From: Candidatus Allochristensenella caecavium
GTDB taxonomy: Bacteria > Bacillota > Clostridia > Christensenellales > QAND01
Assembly: GCA_904397865.1 (NCBI GenBank)
Contig: CAJFOS010000014.1
Location: 62,001 to 126,000, forward strand
Reading direction: 5' to 3'
DNA length: 64,000 nt
Position 1 is the first letter of the stretch, and each line of letters starts with the position of its first letter. Positions 26,117-34,706 of the stretch are shown in pieces. Both the position numbers and the translations under genes were made by a program. Under the pieces are notes generated by a model. It had not been told where the DNA came from, ran no database searches, and was given only the letters and a program-made list of their open reading frames with translations.

Positions 26117-27053
26117 CACAAGCTGCTATGTGACATCAGCGGCTTTAGTAGACCAACATGGTACCATTTTGGACCAACAACGGCAGTTGCTTCCCGTCAA
26201 ATCGGGCTCGCTCGGTTTGAGGCAAAGCGAGGCCGTTTTTTCGCATGTAAAGCAACTGCCTGTGCTGCTGCAAACGGTAATGGCGCGATTGCATCAAGGG
26301 GGGTATACGCTCGGAGGCGTCGGCGTGAGTACTGCCCCGCGCAACGCAGAGGGTTCGTATATGCCGGTATTTCGGGCCGGCGTGTCGGCCGCGCAAATCA
26401 TAGCGGCGTCTACACAGGTGCCTCTTTATTCCTTTTCCCATCAACAGGGACATGTGCGTGCTGCTGAAATTGGACAACCGCTTTTGCCCGATGCGTATTT
26501 GGCCATTCATCTTTCGGGCGGCACAACAGAGATTTTACAAATTCAGCGGCAGACCTGGCTGGTTGAGCGGCTCGGCGGCACATTGGATATCAGTGCCGGC
26601 CAGTGTATTGACCGGCTGGGTGTGGCCCTGGGCCTGTCGTTCCCGGCAGGCCCGGCTTTGGAAGCGCTGGCAGAAAAGGCGACGGAACGAAGTGAACCAA
26701 TCGGTATTCAAGTTCATGGCTGTGATGTGCACTTTTCCGGGGCGGAAGCGGTCTGTAAGAGAAGGTTGGAACGGGGCGATTCTCCGGAATCGCTTGCCGA
26801 GGCTCTATTTATCAGCATCGGCCGTGCGCTGGCTAAAATGCTCGGTCATGCATATGAACGTACAGCACTTACGACAGCTGTACTTGCCGGTGGTGTGGCG
26901 GCCAATCAATTGGTCAGACAGTCGTGTTTACAACAGTTGAAAACACGGCGTATTCCTGTCCGTTTATGCGTAGCAGACCCGCAGTTTGCCGGCGATAACG
27001 CAGTAGGCATTGCGCTGTTGGCAAAGGAGGCGGATGAATGCTCAGCGAATTGA
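26094..27053 (+). CDS. TsaD/Kae1-family (peptidase M22-like) protein
   Basis: A 319-residue protein with the ASKHA fold of TsaD, the catalytic protein of tRNA t6A synthesis. It keeps the two metal-binding His in SHQQGH, a GVGVSTAPRNAEGSY region, an HLSGGTTE phosphate loop and a VLAGGVAANQ loop. It is diverged and slightly short, so it may be a paralogue rather than the main TsaD. The TTG at 26094 follows AGGAG at seven bases and overlaps nusB by 23 bases; the long upstream reading frame is only read-through of nusB. Confidence 0.75.
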   Translation: MKAYVGIDTSCYVTSAALVDQHGTILDQQRQLLPVKSGSLGLRQSEAVFSHVKQLPVLLQTVMARLHQGGYTLGGVGVSTAPRNAEGSYMPVFRAGVSAAQIIAASTQVPLYSFSHQQGHVRAAEIGQPLLPDAYLAIHLSGGTTEILQIQRQTWLVERLGGTLDISAGQCIDRLGVALGLSFPAGPALEALAEKATERSEPIGIQVHGCDVHFSGAEAVCKRRLERGDSPESLAEALFISIGRALAKMLGHAYERTALTTAVLAGGVAANQLVRQSCLQQLKTRRIPVRLCVADPQFAGDNAVGIALLAKEADECSAN

Positions 27054-28267
27054 TTTCCATGATGTCCTGGACGGTCACACAGCTGAACGATTATGTACAT
27101 CAACTTGTCGCTAAAGATGAAACGCTGCAAGGCCTTTTGGTGGAAGGTGAGATTTCCAATTTCAAAAAATATCCATCCGGCCACTGGTATTTTTCCTTAA
27201 AAGATGAACAGAGCACCGTGCGCTGCGTGATGTTTCGCCAAAATAACCGTTCAGTGTCGTTTCCGGTGGAAAACGGCATGCGGGTTATTGTGGGCGGATA
27301 TGCGAGCCTGTATACGCGGGATGGAGCTTTTCAGCTTTATGCCATGTCCCTGCAGCAGCAGGGAAGGGGTGCTTTGTATGAACAGTTTGAGGCAATCAAA
27401 CAACGCCTGTTCCAAGAAGGACTTTGCAATGCGGAACGAAAGCGTAAGATACCGGTTTTCCCACGCCGTATTGGCGTGATTACAAGCCCGGCGGGGGCGG
27501 TCATTCGCGATATCATCCAAGTCGCTTCCCGCAGAAATCCAAGTGTGGATATTCTTTTAGCGCCTGTTTCGGTGCAGGGTGAACTGGCGGCCAGAGAAAT
27601 GATGGACGCGCTTGATGCACTCAATGCTATAGAAGATATTGACGTAATTATTCTTGGACGTGGCGGCGGAAGCATGGAGGACCTATGGGCGTTCAACAAT
27701 GAAGCGTTGGCGCGCGCCGTCGCTGCCAGCCGCGCCCCCGTGATTACAGCCGTAGGCCATGAAACGGATACTACCATCGTGGACTATGTGTCAGATTTAA
27801 GGGCTCCTACGCCTAGTGCGGCGGCAGAGTTGGCGGTTCCTTTGCGAGATGAATGGATACAAACCATTGACCTCACAGTGGAACATATGCGCCGAAGTCT
27901 CCGTCAACGTTTGGAACGAACCAATCTTCGCATGGCCAATGGTGTTCGCGGTTTATATCTGCACGCGCCCCAAACCCGCATACAGCAGGCGGGGCAGCGG
28001 TTTCGCTTCGCTGTTCAATCCATAAATCAACAGATGGAACATCGTTTTAAACTGCGTCAACAGGCTTTCAACATGGCTGAAATGAAATTGCTTGCATTTG
28101 CGCCGCCCAATATGCTCAAAAGAGGCTATGTGCTTCTGACAGACGCAGGAGGAAATCGTATTACGACAAGCCGGCAAGCGACACCAGGACAACCGGTAAC
28201 AGTGCAATTCCACGATGGCTATGCGCACGCAGTTTGGCAGGAGGAAATATATGAAAAAGAACGTTGA
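27038..28267 (+). CDS. xseA: Exodeoxyribonuclease VII large subunit
   Basis: Large subunit of the single-strand-specific exonuclease VII. The 409-residue protein has an N-terminal OB fold (VEGEISNFKKYPSGHWYFSLKD), the catalytic domain with IGVITSPAGAVIRDI, GRGGGSMEDLWAFN and AVGHETDTTI, and a long coiled-coil C-terminus that binds XseB. The start overlaps the previous gene and has AAAGGAGG upstream. Confidence 0.96.
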   Translation: MLSELISMMSWTVTQLNDYVHQLVAKDETLQGLLVEGEISNFKKYPSGHWYFSLKDEQSTVRCVMFRQNNRSVSFPVENGMRVIVGGYASLYTRDGAFQLYAMSLQQQGRGALYEQFEAIKQRLFQEGLCNAERKRKIPVFPRRIGVITSPAGAVIRDIIQVASRRNPSVDILLAPVSVQGELAAREMMDALDALNAIEDIDVIILGRGGGSMEDLWAFNNEALARAVAASRAPVITAVGHETDTTIVDYVSDLRAPTPSAAAELAVPLRDEWIQTIDLTVEHMRRSLRQRLERTNLRMANGVRGLYLHAPQTRIQQAGQRFRFAVQSINQQMEHRFKLRQQAFNMAEMKLLAFAPPNMLKRGYVLLTDAGGNRITTSRQATPGQPVTVQFHDGYAHAVWQEEIYEKER

Positions 28268-28475
28268 AAATATGAACCTAGAAGAAGCAATCGAAGCGCT
28301 GGAGAAAACCGCCGCACAGATGGAAGACCCGGCATTGGGCATGGAAAAAAGCCTTGCGTTGTATGAACGCGGTATGCAGCTGAGCCAACGCTGCCGGACG
28401 TTGCTGGAAGGATATGAAAAGCGTATTCAGATGCTGGATAAGGGAGAGGAGGTTCCCTTTGAATCCGAACAATGA
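28251..28475 (+). CDS. xseB: Exodeoxyribonuclease VII small subunit
   Basis: A 74-residue helical protein with the family pattern NLEEAIEALEKTAAQMEDP and SLALYERGMQL. It binds the coiled coil of XseA in many copies. The ATG at 28251 follows GGAGGAAA and overlaps the end of xseA. Confidence 0.94.
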   Translation: MKKNVENMNLEEAIEALEKTAAQMEDPALGMEKSLALYERGMQLSQRCRTLLEGYEKRIQMLDKGEEVPFESEQ

Positions 28476-29349
28476 ATATCAAACGCGCTATGCTTCGTAT
28501 CTATCGCTTATCGAACCTGCCTTGCGTTTGGCGGTTGAACCGCTGGAATCGCCTCTGAAAGAAGCCATTTCCTATAGCCTTTTATCTGGAGGAAAGCGTT
28601 TGCGGCCTGTTTTGACGTTGGCCTGTTGTGATTTACTCCACGGGTGTATGGAAGATGCGATTCCATTCGCCTGTGCTGTGGAAATGATTCACGCTTACAG
28701 CTTGATTCATGATGATTTGCCCTGTATGGATGATGACGACCTGCGCCGTGGCCAGCCGACCAACCACAAGGTCTTCGGGGAAGCAATGGCCGTGCTTGCA
28801 GGCGATGGATTACAAAGTCTGGCGTTCGCAACGATGGCGCACCAAACGCTTGAGGCAACAAATGTGTGGCATGCTTGCAGGGCTATGGCTGCCGTTGCAG
28901 ACGGCTGTGGCGTGCAGGGCATGGTCAACGGCCAGGTACGGGATTTGCAGGCGGAGGGGAAACCGGTTTCGCTTTCATCCTTACAGGCAATCCATGCGCA
29001 AAAGACAGGGGCGTTGATTGAGGCAGCCTGTTTAGCCGGCGCCGCCTGTGCAGGTGCAGATACGGCTTCTTATCAGACTATCGGGCGGTTTGGCCAGGCA
29101 GTAGGGTTGGCATTCCAAATTGCTGATGATATCCTGGATGCAACATCCGATGCACAGACGCTGGGCAAAACACCAGGGAAAGACGCGCGCGACCATAAAG
29201 CGACCTATGTATCCCTGCTGGGTTTGGAGACGGCCCGGCTACGTGCACAAGCAGCCTGTCAACAGGCAGAAGAAGCCCTTTCAGGCTTTGGAGAATCGGC
29301 TTGGTTTTTGCGTATGACGGCGCAAAATGCAGTAAAACGAAGCAAATAG
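28459..29349 (+). CDS. ispA: Polyprenyl (farnesyl) diphosphate synthase
   Basis: Condenses isopentenyl diphosphate with allylic diphosphates. The 296-residue protein has GGKRLRP (44-50), the first Asp-rich motif in HDDLPCMDDDD (about 84-94), a TGAL/GAAC region and the second Asp-rich motif DDILDA. The TTG at 28459 follows GGAGG at six bases, and the frame overlaps the end of xseB. With dxs two positions downstream it gives the cluster an isoprenoid theme. It is the last gene before the OLE RNA. Confidence 0.94.
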   Translation: MNPNNEYQTRYASYLSLIEPALRLAVEPLESPLKEAISYSLLSGGKRLRPVLTLACCDLLHGCMEDAIPFACAVEMIHAYSLIHDDLPCMDDDDLRRGQPTNHKVFGEAMAVLAGDGLQSLAFATMAHQTLEATNVWHACRAMAAVADGCGVQGMVNGQVRDLQAEGKPVSLSSLQAIHAQKTGALIEAACLAGAACAGADTASYQTIGRFGQAVGLAFQIADDILDATSDAQTLGKTPGKDARDHKATYVSLLGLETARLRAQAACQQAEEALSGFGESAWFLRMTAQNAVKRSK

Positions 29350-29424
29350 GTGGTTTGTTTGTGTTCGTTGAAAAAGATTAGCCATTGATTTGGGTTCTTT
29401 GTGTTCTTGATATCCACATTGCAT

Positions 29425-29454
29425 TTGGTGAATTCCATGCTTTCATGGTATAAT
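29425..29454 (+). promoter_or_regulatory. Promoter of the OLE RNA
   Basis: TTGGTG (29425-29430), an 18-base spacer and TATAAT (29449-29454) with an extended -10 TGG directly before it. Initiation would fall near 29461, at the first base of the terminal stem of the RNA. Confidence 0.65.
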
Positions 29455-29460
29455 ACAATT

Positions 29461-30043
29461 CCGGTGGTGCAGTATTCTAGTCGGGAATTGGCGTGCCTGA
29501 AGGCGGGGCTAAAAATCCGTCAAATGGCACATCGATGAAGTCTCTGGTGTTGGCTTCTTTCGCCCAGATTGGGGTTGATGCTGGAGGTTAAGGTTGACGG
29601 GCGGCCCGCAATGGCATGCGGACCCCGACCCGGCTTCCGTGGAGGCCCGATGGGGTGGGTGCAGTTAAGCATCTACTCCACGGGGTATGAACCTGTCATG
29701 CGGCTTTCGAGCTGTGTACAGCGTAGCCTGCCTTGCGTGGCGGCGGTGGGGTGTGGAACACGTGACGACTTGCCCGGCCAGGCGGTCAGAACGATTGCCA
29801 CATGAAACCGTACGCTGCAAAAGAGGATAGGGCCGTCGGTTCTCGCCGAGGAAAGCTCCTAGACTGTTCGTATGGTATACCGGGGATTACAGTGTGCTCT
29901 TTAAGGCAATCTGGTCGCGTAACACGGAAACGATACGTCGTTCTGTTCAAAGGGAAACCGCTTCTTCGGCGACGGGAAGTACGGAACGGGGAAATCCTAC
30001 CAGACCATATGGCGCAAGGTTTATCCGGTATATCACCACCGAT
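29461..30043 (+). ncRNA. OLE RNA (ornate, large, extremophilic RNA)
   Basis: The 720-base gap between ispA and the next gene holds no convincing protein gene but dense GC-rich secondary structure. Its ends are complementary: CGGTGGTG (29462-29469) pairs with CACCACCG (30034-30041), closing the whole element, and a run of six T follows. An internal example is the 8-bp stem 29637-29644 with 29676-29683. The size (about 580 nt), the flanking order nusB, xseA, xseB, ispA, then a small membrane-protein gene and dxs, match the known OLE RNA loci of Bacillus halodurans and anaerobic Clostridia. OLE forms a membrane-associated RNP with OapA and is linked to cold, alcohol and Mg stress tolerance in Bacillus. 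Confidence 0.9.
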
Positions 30044-30068
30044 TTTTTATCTTAATTAAGGAATTGCG

Positions 30069-30638
30069 ATGAAAGCAGACCCACAGCGAAATAAGAAAAA
30101 GAAGAAGTCCAAAACATGGATTTGGCCTGTCCAAATCTTTTTTATTACGTTATTATTATCCGGCACAATGTCTGCCGCGTCGGATGCATTGATGACGGAT
30201 GCCAGTTTTTTGGCGGCCATTGGCGTCCTGGCGGTGTTGATTGCGTTGGGCGTGATATTCGATATGCTTGGCGTTGCTATTACAAGCGCCAATGAAGCGC
30301 CTTTTGTTGCCATGGCGTCCAAAAAGGTACGGGGTGCGAAACAAAGCCTCCGTATCCTGAAAAATACGGAGAAATATGCAAGCTTTTGCAACGATGTGAT
30401 TGGGGATATTTGCGGCGTCGTCAGCGGCGCGGCCGGTGCGGCAATTGCGGCGTTGGCCACAGCGCAATACGGCTTTTTATCAGCAGCGGTATGGAGCGTT
30501 CTTTCTTCCGCAGCTGTTTCGGCTTTAACGGTTTCGCTCAAAGCGCTTGGAAAGACCGTTGCGCTGGACAACAGCAAAGAATTTGTGTTGTTCTGCGGCA
30601 AAGTCATGTCTTTCTTCGATTGGAAAAACCGTGGATGA
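30069..30638 (+). CDS. oapA: OLE-associated membrane protein OapA
   Basis: A 189-residue membrane protein encoded directly after the OLE RNA. It starts with a Lys/Arg-rich tail (RNKKKKKSK) that suits RNA contact, then has two hydrophobic helices (about 18-37 and 45-70), a polar stretch with ASKKVRGAKQSLRILKNTEKY, and a long Ala/Gly/Ser-rich pair of helices (about 115-165). OapA is known to bind OLE RNA and anchor it to the membrane. The ATG follows AAGGA at seven bases. dxs starts 16 bases downstream, as in other OLE loci. Confidence 0.88.
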   Translation: MKADPQRNKKKKKSKTWIWPVQIFFITLLLSGTMSAASDALMTDASFLAAIGVLAVLIALGVIFDMLGVAITSANEAPFVAMASKKVRGAKQSLRILKNTEKYASFCNDVIGDICGVVSGAAGAAIAALATAQYGFLSAAVWSVLSSAAVSALTVSLKALGKTVALDNSKEFVLFCGKVMSFFDWKNRG

Positions 30639-30654
30639 AAAGGGATGGAGTGGA

Positions 30655-32526
30655 TTGAGGATTCTCGACCATATAGAAAGCCCGCAAGACATCAAGCTGC
30701 TCAATGAAAGGGAGAAGTATCAGCTCTGTGATGAATTGCGTGAACAAGTCATTCAGACGGTGCTGCAAAATGGCGGTCATCTGGCGTCCAATCTGGGCGT
30801 TGTGGAGTTGACCGTTGCTTTGCATACCGTCTTTAATTGTCCGCAGGATAAAATTATTTGGGATGTAGGGCATCAAAGCTATGTACACAAGCTGTTGACC
30901 GGTCGTAAAGCCCGGTTTGCGTCATTGCGCCAGCAGGATGGAATCTCCGGTTTCCCCAAATTTGAAGAAAGCGATTGCGACTGCTTTAATACCGGGCATT
31001 CTTCGACAGCTATTTCCGCTGCGCTGGGGCTTGTCCACGCGCGGGATTTACAAAAACAGAACCATCATGTTATTGCCGTTTTGGGCGATGGTGCACTGAC
31101 GGGAGGAATGTCCTATGAGGCGCTGAGCGATGCAGGGTTTCATCAAAGTCGGCTAATCGTCATTTTGAATGACAATGCCATGTCCATTTCAGAAAATGTG
31201 GGCGGTATGAATATGTATTTGGGACGCCTGCGTACCAATCCAAAATACATGCGTTTTAAACGGCATGTCAAACGTACGCTGGAACATGTTCCCTTTATCG
31301 GGAAGACCTTGGCCCATGGTACGGAAAAATTAAAAAACCGCATTAAGTTTTTTGTTTTGCCACGCGTTTTTTTTGAAGAACTTGGGTTTACCTATATTGG
31401 GCCCTTGGATGGACATGACTTGGTGAGTATGACTGAGATGCTGTTGCATGCCAGCAAGATGGACCATCCGGTCTTCCTTCATGTGCTCACGCAAAAAGGT
31501 CGCGGATATCGTCCGGCTGAAACCAATCCGGAAAAATATCACGGTGTTGCCCCTCATGTCATTGAGCAGCAAAAGACGGATTGTGCACCCGCGCAACCCA
31601 ACAATTCCGCCCTTACCGGGCAGGTTTTGATGGAGATGGCACAACAGGATGCGCGAGTGGTTGCCATTACAGCGGCCATGTGTGCAGGAACGGGGCTGGA
31701 TGCCTATGCCAAAACCTTTCCAGACCGCTTTTTTGATGTGGGCATTGCCGAACAGCATGCCGTTACCATGGCGGCAGGAATGGCTCGCGGTGGCCTTCGC
31801 CCCTATTTCGCCGTTTATTCGACGTTCTTACAGCGTGCCTATGACCAGTTGCTCCATGACGTGTGCTTACAAAATCTGCCTGTGACGCTTTGTATTGACC
31901 GCGCGGGCCTGACGGGCGAAGATGGGGACACGCACCAAGGGTTATTTGACTTAAGTATGTTGTTATCCATGCCGCGCATGCATGTGTTTGCACCGACTAC
32001 GCAACAACAGATGCGCCAAGCCTTTGATGCATCGTTACAGATGGAAGGCCCCTGTGCCATTCGGTATCCGAAAGGCTGTTTGCCTGCGTGTGCGGAAGCG
32101 GATGCATGTTCGATTTTTCAGTGGCCACTTCCACAGCTGCTTCCGTCTTATGCCATTTTGGCGACAGGGAAAACGGTATCCATTGCCCAGCCAGCTGCTG
32201 CACAGCTGAACCAGAAGGGTGTTCCGACTGTTTGTATTCCTGTTGCTTGTGTAAAGCCGATGGACGTAGATGCGCTGCAACGTCTTGCGCAGTCCTGTTC
32301 ATGTATCTTGACTGTGGAAGAAGGTATGTATAACGGTGGGTTTGGTAGCAGTGTTGCACAGTGGATGCAGCAACATTTCCCGAACTGCCGCGTACTGAAC
32401 ATGGCCATTGCGGACCAGTTTGTTGAACAGGGAACCATTGCACAGCAGTGGGAGCGCGTAGGCTTGACCGTTGATGTCATCGTCCAACAGCTCATGCGCG
32501 CAAAGGAGGAAAAAAGTGGCGAATGA
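30655..32526 (+). CDS. dxs: 1-deoxy-D-xylulose-5-phosphate synthase
   Basis: Thiamine-dependent first enzyme of the MEP isoprenoid pathway. The thiamine motif runs from GDG (about 144-146) to NDN (about 172-174); a pyrimidine-binding and a transketolase C-terminal domain follow (AEQHAVTMAAGMA, DRAGLTGEDGDTHQG). Length 623 residues. The TTG at 30655 gives the family N-terminus (RILDHIESPQDIK) and follows AGGGATGGAG; a TTG further upstream lies within oapA. The end overlaps tlyA by 11 bases. Confidence 0.96.
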   Translation: MRILDHIESPQDIKLLNEREKYQLCDELREQVIQTVLQNGGHLASNLGVVELTVALHTVFNCPQDKIIWDVGHQSYVHKLLTGRKARFASLRQQDGISGFPKFEESDCDCFNTGHSSTAISAALGLVHARDLQKQNHHVIAVLGDGALTGGMSYEALSDAGFHQSRLIVILNDNAMSISENVGGMNMYLGRLRTNPKYMRFKRHVKRTLEHVPFIGKTLAHGTEKLKNRIKFFVLPRVFFEELGFTYIGPLDGHDLVSMTEMLLHASKMDHPVFLHVLTQKGRGYRPAETNPEKYHGVAPHVIEQQKTDCAPAQPNNSALTGQVLMEMAQQDARVVAITAAMCAGTGLDAYAKTFPDRFFDVGIAEQHAVTMAAGMARGGLRPYFAVYSTFLQRAYDQLLHDVCLQNLPVTLCIDRAGLTGEDGDTHQGLFDLSMLLSMPRMHVFAPTTQQQMRQAFDASLQMEGPCAIRYPKGCLPACAEADACSIFQWPLPQLLPSYAILATGKTVSIAQPAAAQLNQKGVPTVCIPVACVKPMDVDALQRLAQSCSCILTVEEGMYNGGFGSSVAQWMQQHFPNCRVLNMAIADQFVEQGTIAQQWERVGLTVDVIVQQLMRAKEEKSGE

Positions 32527-33310
32527 AAAACAGCGGCTGGACGCTGCATTGACGGCGCGTGGCCTGGCGCAAAGTCGCACAGCAGCCCAAGCGCTCATTT
32601 TGGCTGGCGATGTGTTGCTCAACGGCCAGGTCTGCAGCAAGGCGTCTCAGCTCGTCCACGATACGGATAAGATTGTTCTCAAGGAAAAATTGCGCTATGT
32701 CAGCCGGGGCGGATTGAAGCTGGAAAAGGCCTTTTCTGTTTTTCCCTTGCGTGTGCAGGGAAAAACATGTCTGGATGTGGGCGCCTCTACGGGTGGTTTT
32801 ACGGATTGTCTGCTCCAAAATGGCGCACAAAAGGTTTATGCTGTTGATGTAGGACATGGCCAGCTGGACTATCGTTTGCGACAGGATGCGCGCGTCGTTT
32901 GTATGGAACGTTACAATGCGCGCAATTTACAGGTTGCAGATATTGAACCCGTACAGTTCGCTTGCGCGGACGTTTCCTTTATTTCGCTGCAGTTGATTTT
33001 ACCCCCCATGTTTGAATGCCTTTTCCCGCAGGGGGAAGCTGTTGTGCTTATCAAGCCGCAGTTTGAAGCTGGACGCGAACAGATTGGCAAAGGCGGCGTT
33101 GTGCGCGATGCTGCCGTACGGGCGCAAGTATGCCGGAAAATCATGTGCTTTGCAAATCAGACAGGTTTTGATATCTTGGGGTTGGATGTTTCGCCCATCA
33201 CAGGTCCAAAAGGCAATGTTGAGTATCTGCTCTACCTGGGCAAGCAGGCGCTGCAGCCTCCAACACTGGCATGCATGTTGGAAAAAATAGGAAGTGTAGT
33301 TGGTGTATAA
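32516..33310 (+). CDS. tlyA: TlyA-family rRNA 2'-O-methyltransferase
   Basis: A 264-residue protein with an N-terminal S4 RNA-binding domain (QRLDAALTARGLAQSRTAAQ) and an FtsJ-like SAM domain with LDVGASTGGFTDCLLQNG, an ADVSFIS motif and KPQFEAGR. TlyA methylates rRNA ribose in mycobacteria. In Firmicutes it is part of the same cluster as dxs and nadK. The GTG at 32516 follows AAGGAGG. Confidence 0.92.
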   Translation: MANEKQRLDAALTARGLAQSRTAAQALILAGDVLLNGQVCSKASQLVHDTDKIVLKEKLRYVSRGGLKLEKAFSVFPLRVQGKTCLDVGASTGGFTDCLLQNGAQKVYAVDVGHGQLDYRLRQDARVVCMERYNARNLQVADIEPVQFACADVSFISLQLILPPMFECLFPQGEAVVLIKPQFEAGREQIGKGGVVRDAAVRAQVCRKIMCFANQTGFDILGLDVSPITGPKGNVEYLLYLGKQALQPPTLACMLEKIGSVVGV

Positions 33311-33337
33311 ATATATGAATATTTATGCGCGTATGCA

Positions 33338-33366
33338 TTGTTTTTATGGAAACTGCTTTGTATAAT
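33338..33366 (+). promoter_or_regulatory. Sigma-A promoter for nadK
   Basis: TTGTTT (33338-33343), a 17-base spacer and TATAAT (33361-33366), 24 bases before the GTG start. Confidence 0.65.
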
Positions 33367-33389
33367 AAAGAAAATAAGGGGGGAGTCTG

Positions 33390-34241
33390 GTGCGCAGTGC
33401 ATGTGTGATTACCAATCAATATAAAGACCCTGAGCTTTGCATCGCCCGAGAATTGGTCGCGCTGCTCAAGCAGATGGGTATGCAGGTCTGTAGCATTGAG
33501 GCAACCGCCCAGGCGCTGCAAGTCCCTGATATGCAGGCGCACCCGTTTGATGTCGACGTAGCGTTTGTTCTGGGGGGCGATGGGACCATTTTGTCCACAG
33601 CGCCGATGCTGGCAGCTGACAATATTCCAGTTTTAGGGTTGAATCTGGGAAACATGGGCTTCCTTTCCGAAGTCAGCATTACCGATATGCAAAAGGCCGT
33701 AAAACAGGTAATGGCGCATGCGTTTTCCATCGAACGCCGCATGATGGTACAGGCACAAATTGACCATCCGAACCATACGTTGAACGCGTTAAATGAAATT
33801 GGCATGTTTCGCAGTCAACAAGGCGGTATCGTCGAAATCAGCGTTCTGCTAGGGGATGTGTTGATTGGTTCTTATGAATGCGATGGCATCATCGTGGCCA
33901 CGCCAACCGGCTCTACGGCTTATTCGCTTTCTGCGGGCGGTCCGCTGGTTGACCCGGATGTGGACTGTCTGCTGATTACGCCTGTTTGTGCGCACACGCT
34001 CTATGCAAGGCCTATTGTTGTTCCGGGCAACAGTGTTGTTACCCTTTCAATCCAACGGGCGCGTAACGGCGCACAGGTCACGGCGGATGATTTTCAACGT
34101 GTTCCGGTTGAACAGGGAAGCTGTGTCCGTATCCAACGCGCTCCGCATGCTTTGCAGTTTGTCCGGCTGCAGCCCAGTGATTTTTATCAGCAGCTGCGTT
34201 GTAAATTGACGCAGTGGAGCTGTCCGAATCTCCCAAAGTAA
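33390..34241 (+). CDS. nadK: NAD kinase
   Basis: Phosphorylates NAD to NADP. The 283-residue protein has GGDGT (62-66), a NLGNMGFLSE loop, an ALNE motif and the C-terminal GDGIIVATPTGSTAYSLSAGG region (DGIIVATPTG) that binds NAD. The GTG at 33390 is preceded by AAGGGGGGAG. It lies between tlyA and argR, as in most Firmicutes. Confidence 0.95.
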   Translation: MRSACVITNQYKDPELCIARELVALLKQMGMQVCSIEATAQALQVPDMQAHPFDVDVAFVLGGDGTILSTAPMLAADNIPVLGLNLGNMGFLSEVSITDMQKAVKQVMAHAFSIERRMMVQAQIDHPNHTLNALNEIGMFRSQQGGIVEISVLLGDVLIGSYECDGIIVATPTGSTAYSLSAGGPLVDPDVDCLLITPVCAHTLYARPIVVPGNSVVTLSIQRARNGAQVTADDFQRVPVEQGSCVRIQRAPHALQFVRLQPSDFYQQLRCKLTQWSCPNLPK

Positions 34242-34253
34242 GGAATGGATGGT

Positions 34254-34703
34254 ATGAAGAACAAACGACAGGAATTGATTCTGGAAATCATCACAACCCA
34301 GGATGTAGAAACCCAGGATGAATTAGCAGCGTTGCTTAAAGAACACGGCGTTGTTGTGACCCAAGCGACGATTTCGCGCGACATCAAGGAGTTGCGGCTA
34401 ATCAAAGCGCTTTCTGAAAAGGGCGTGTATAAATACGCGCCCATAGAAAAGGGAGACCATCGGAGCCAAAGCGCGTTGATGCGCATCTTTGCTGATACCG
34501 TTGTCCAGATTGAAGCCACGGGGCATCTGATTGTCATCCGTACTTTGACGGGCAGCGCTAATGCGGCGGCCGAAGCGCTGGATACGCTTCACCTGCCGGA
34601 AGTTTGTGGTACCATTGCCGGAGATAATACCATCTTCCTTGCCATACGGGAGGGAAGCAATATTACCGAAGTTGTGAAAAAACTGAAGAGGATGTCAAAA
34701 TAA
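34254..34703 (+). CDS. argR: Arginine repressor ArgR/AhrC
   Basis: A 149-residue hexameric regulator. The N-terminal winged helix has TQATISRDIKEL; the C-terminal arginine-binding domain has GTIAGDNTIF. The ATG at 34254 lies nine bases after AAGGA, while an in-frame ATG at 34245 touches that site and is unlikely. argR next to recN is a stable Firmicute pair without any known functional reason. Confidence 0.95.
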   Translation: MKNKRQELILEIITTQDVETQDELAALLKEHGVVVTQATISRDIKELRLIKALSEKGVYKYAPIEKGDHRSQSALMRIFADTVVQIEATGHLIVIRTLTGSANAAAEALDTLHLPEVCGTIAGDNTIFLAIREGSNITEVVKKLKRMSK

Positions 34704-34706
34704 CCA

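Noticed and set aside
29569-30059. Two plus-strand reading frames (29569-29805 and 29802-30059) inside the OLE region
   Set aside because: They lack good ribosome sites and recognisable protein character, and lie in densely paired RNA with an OLE gene context.
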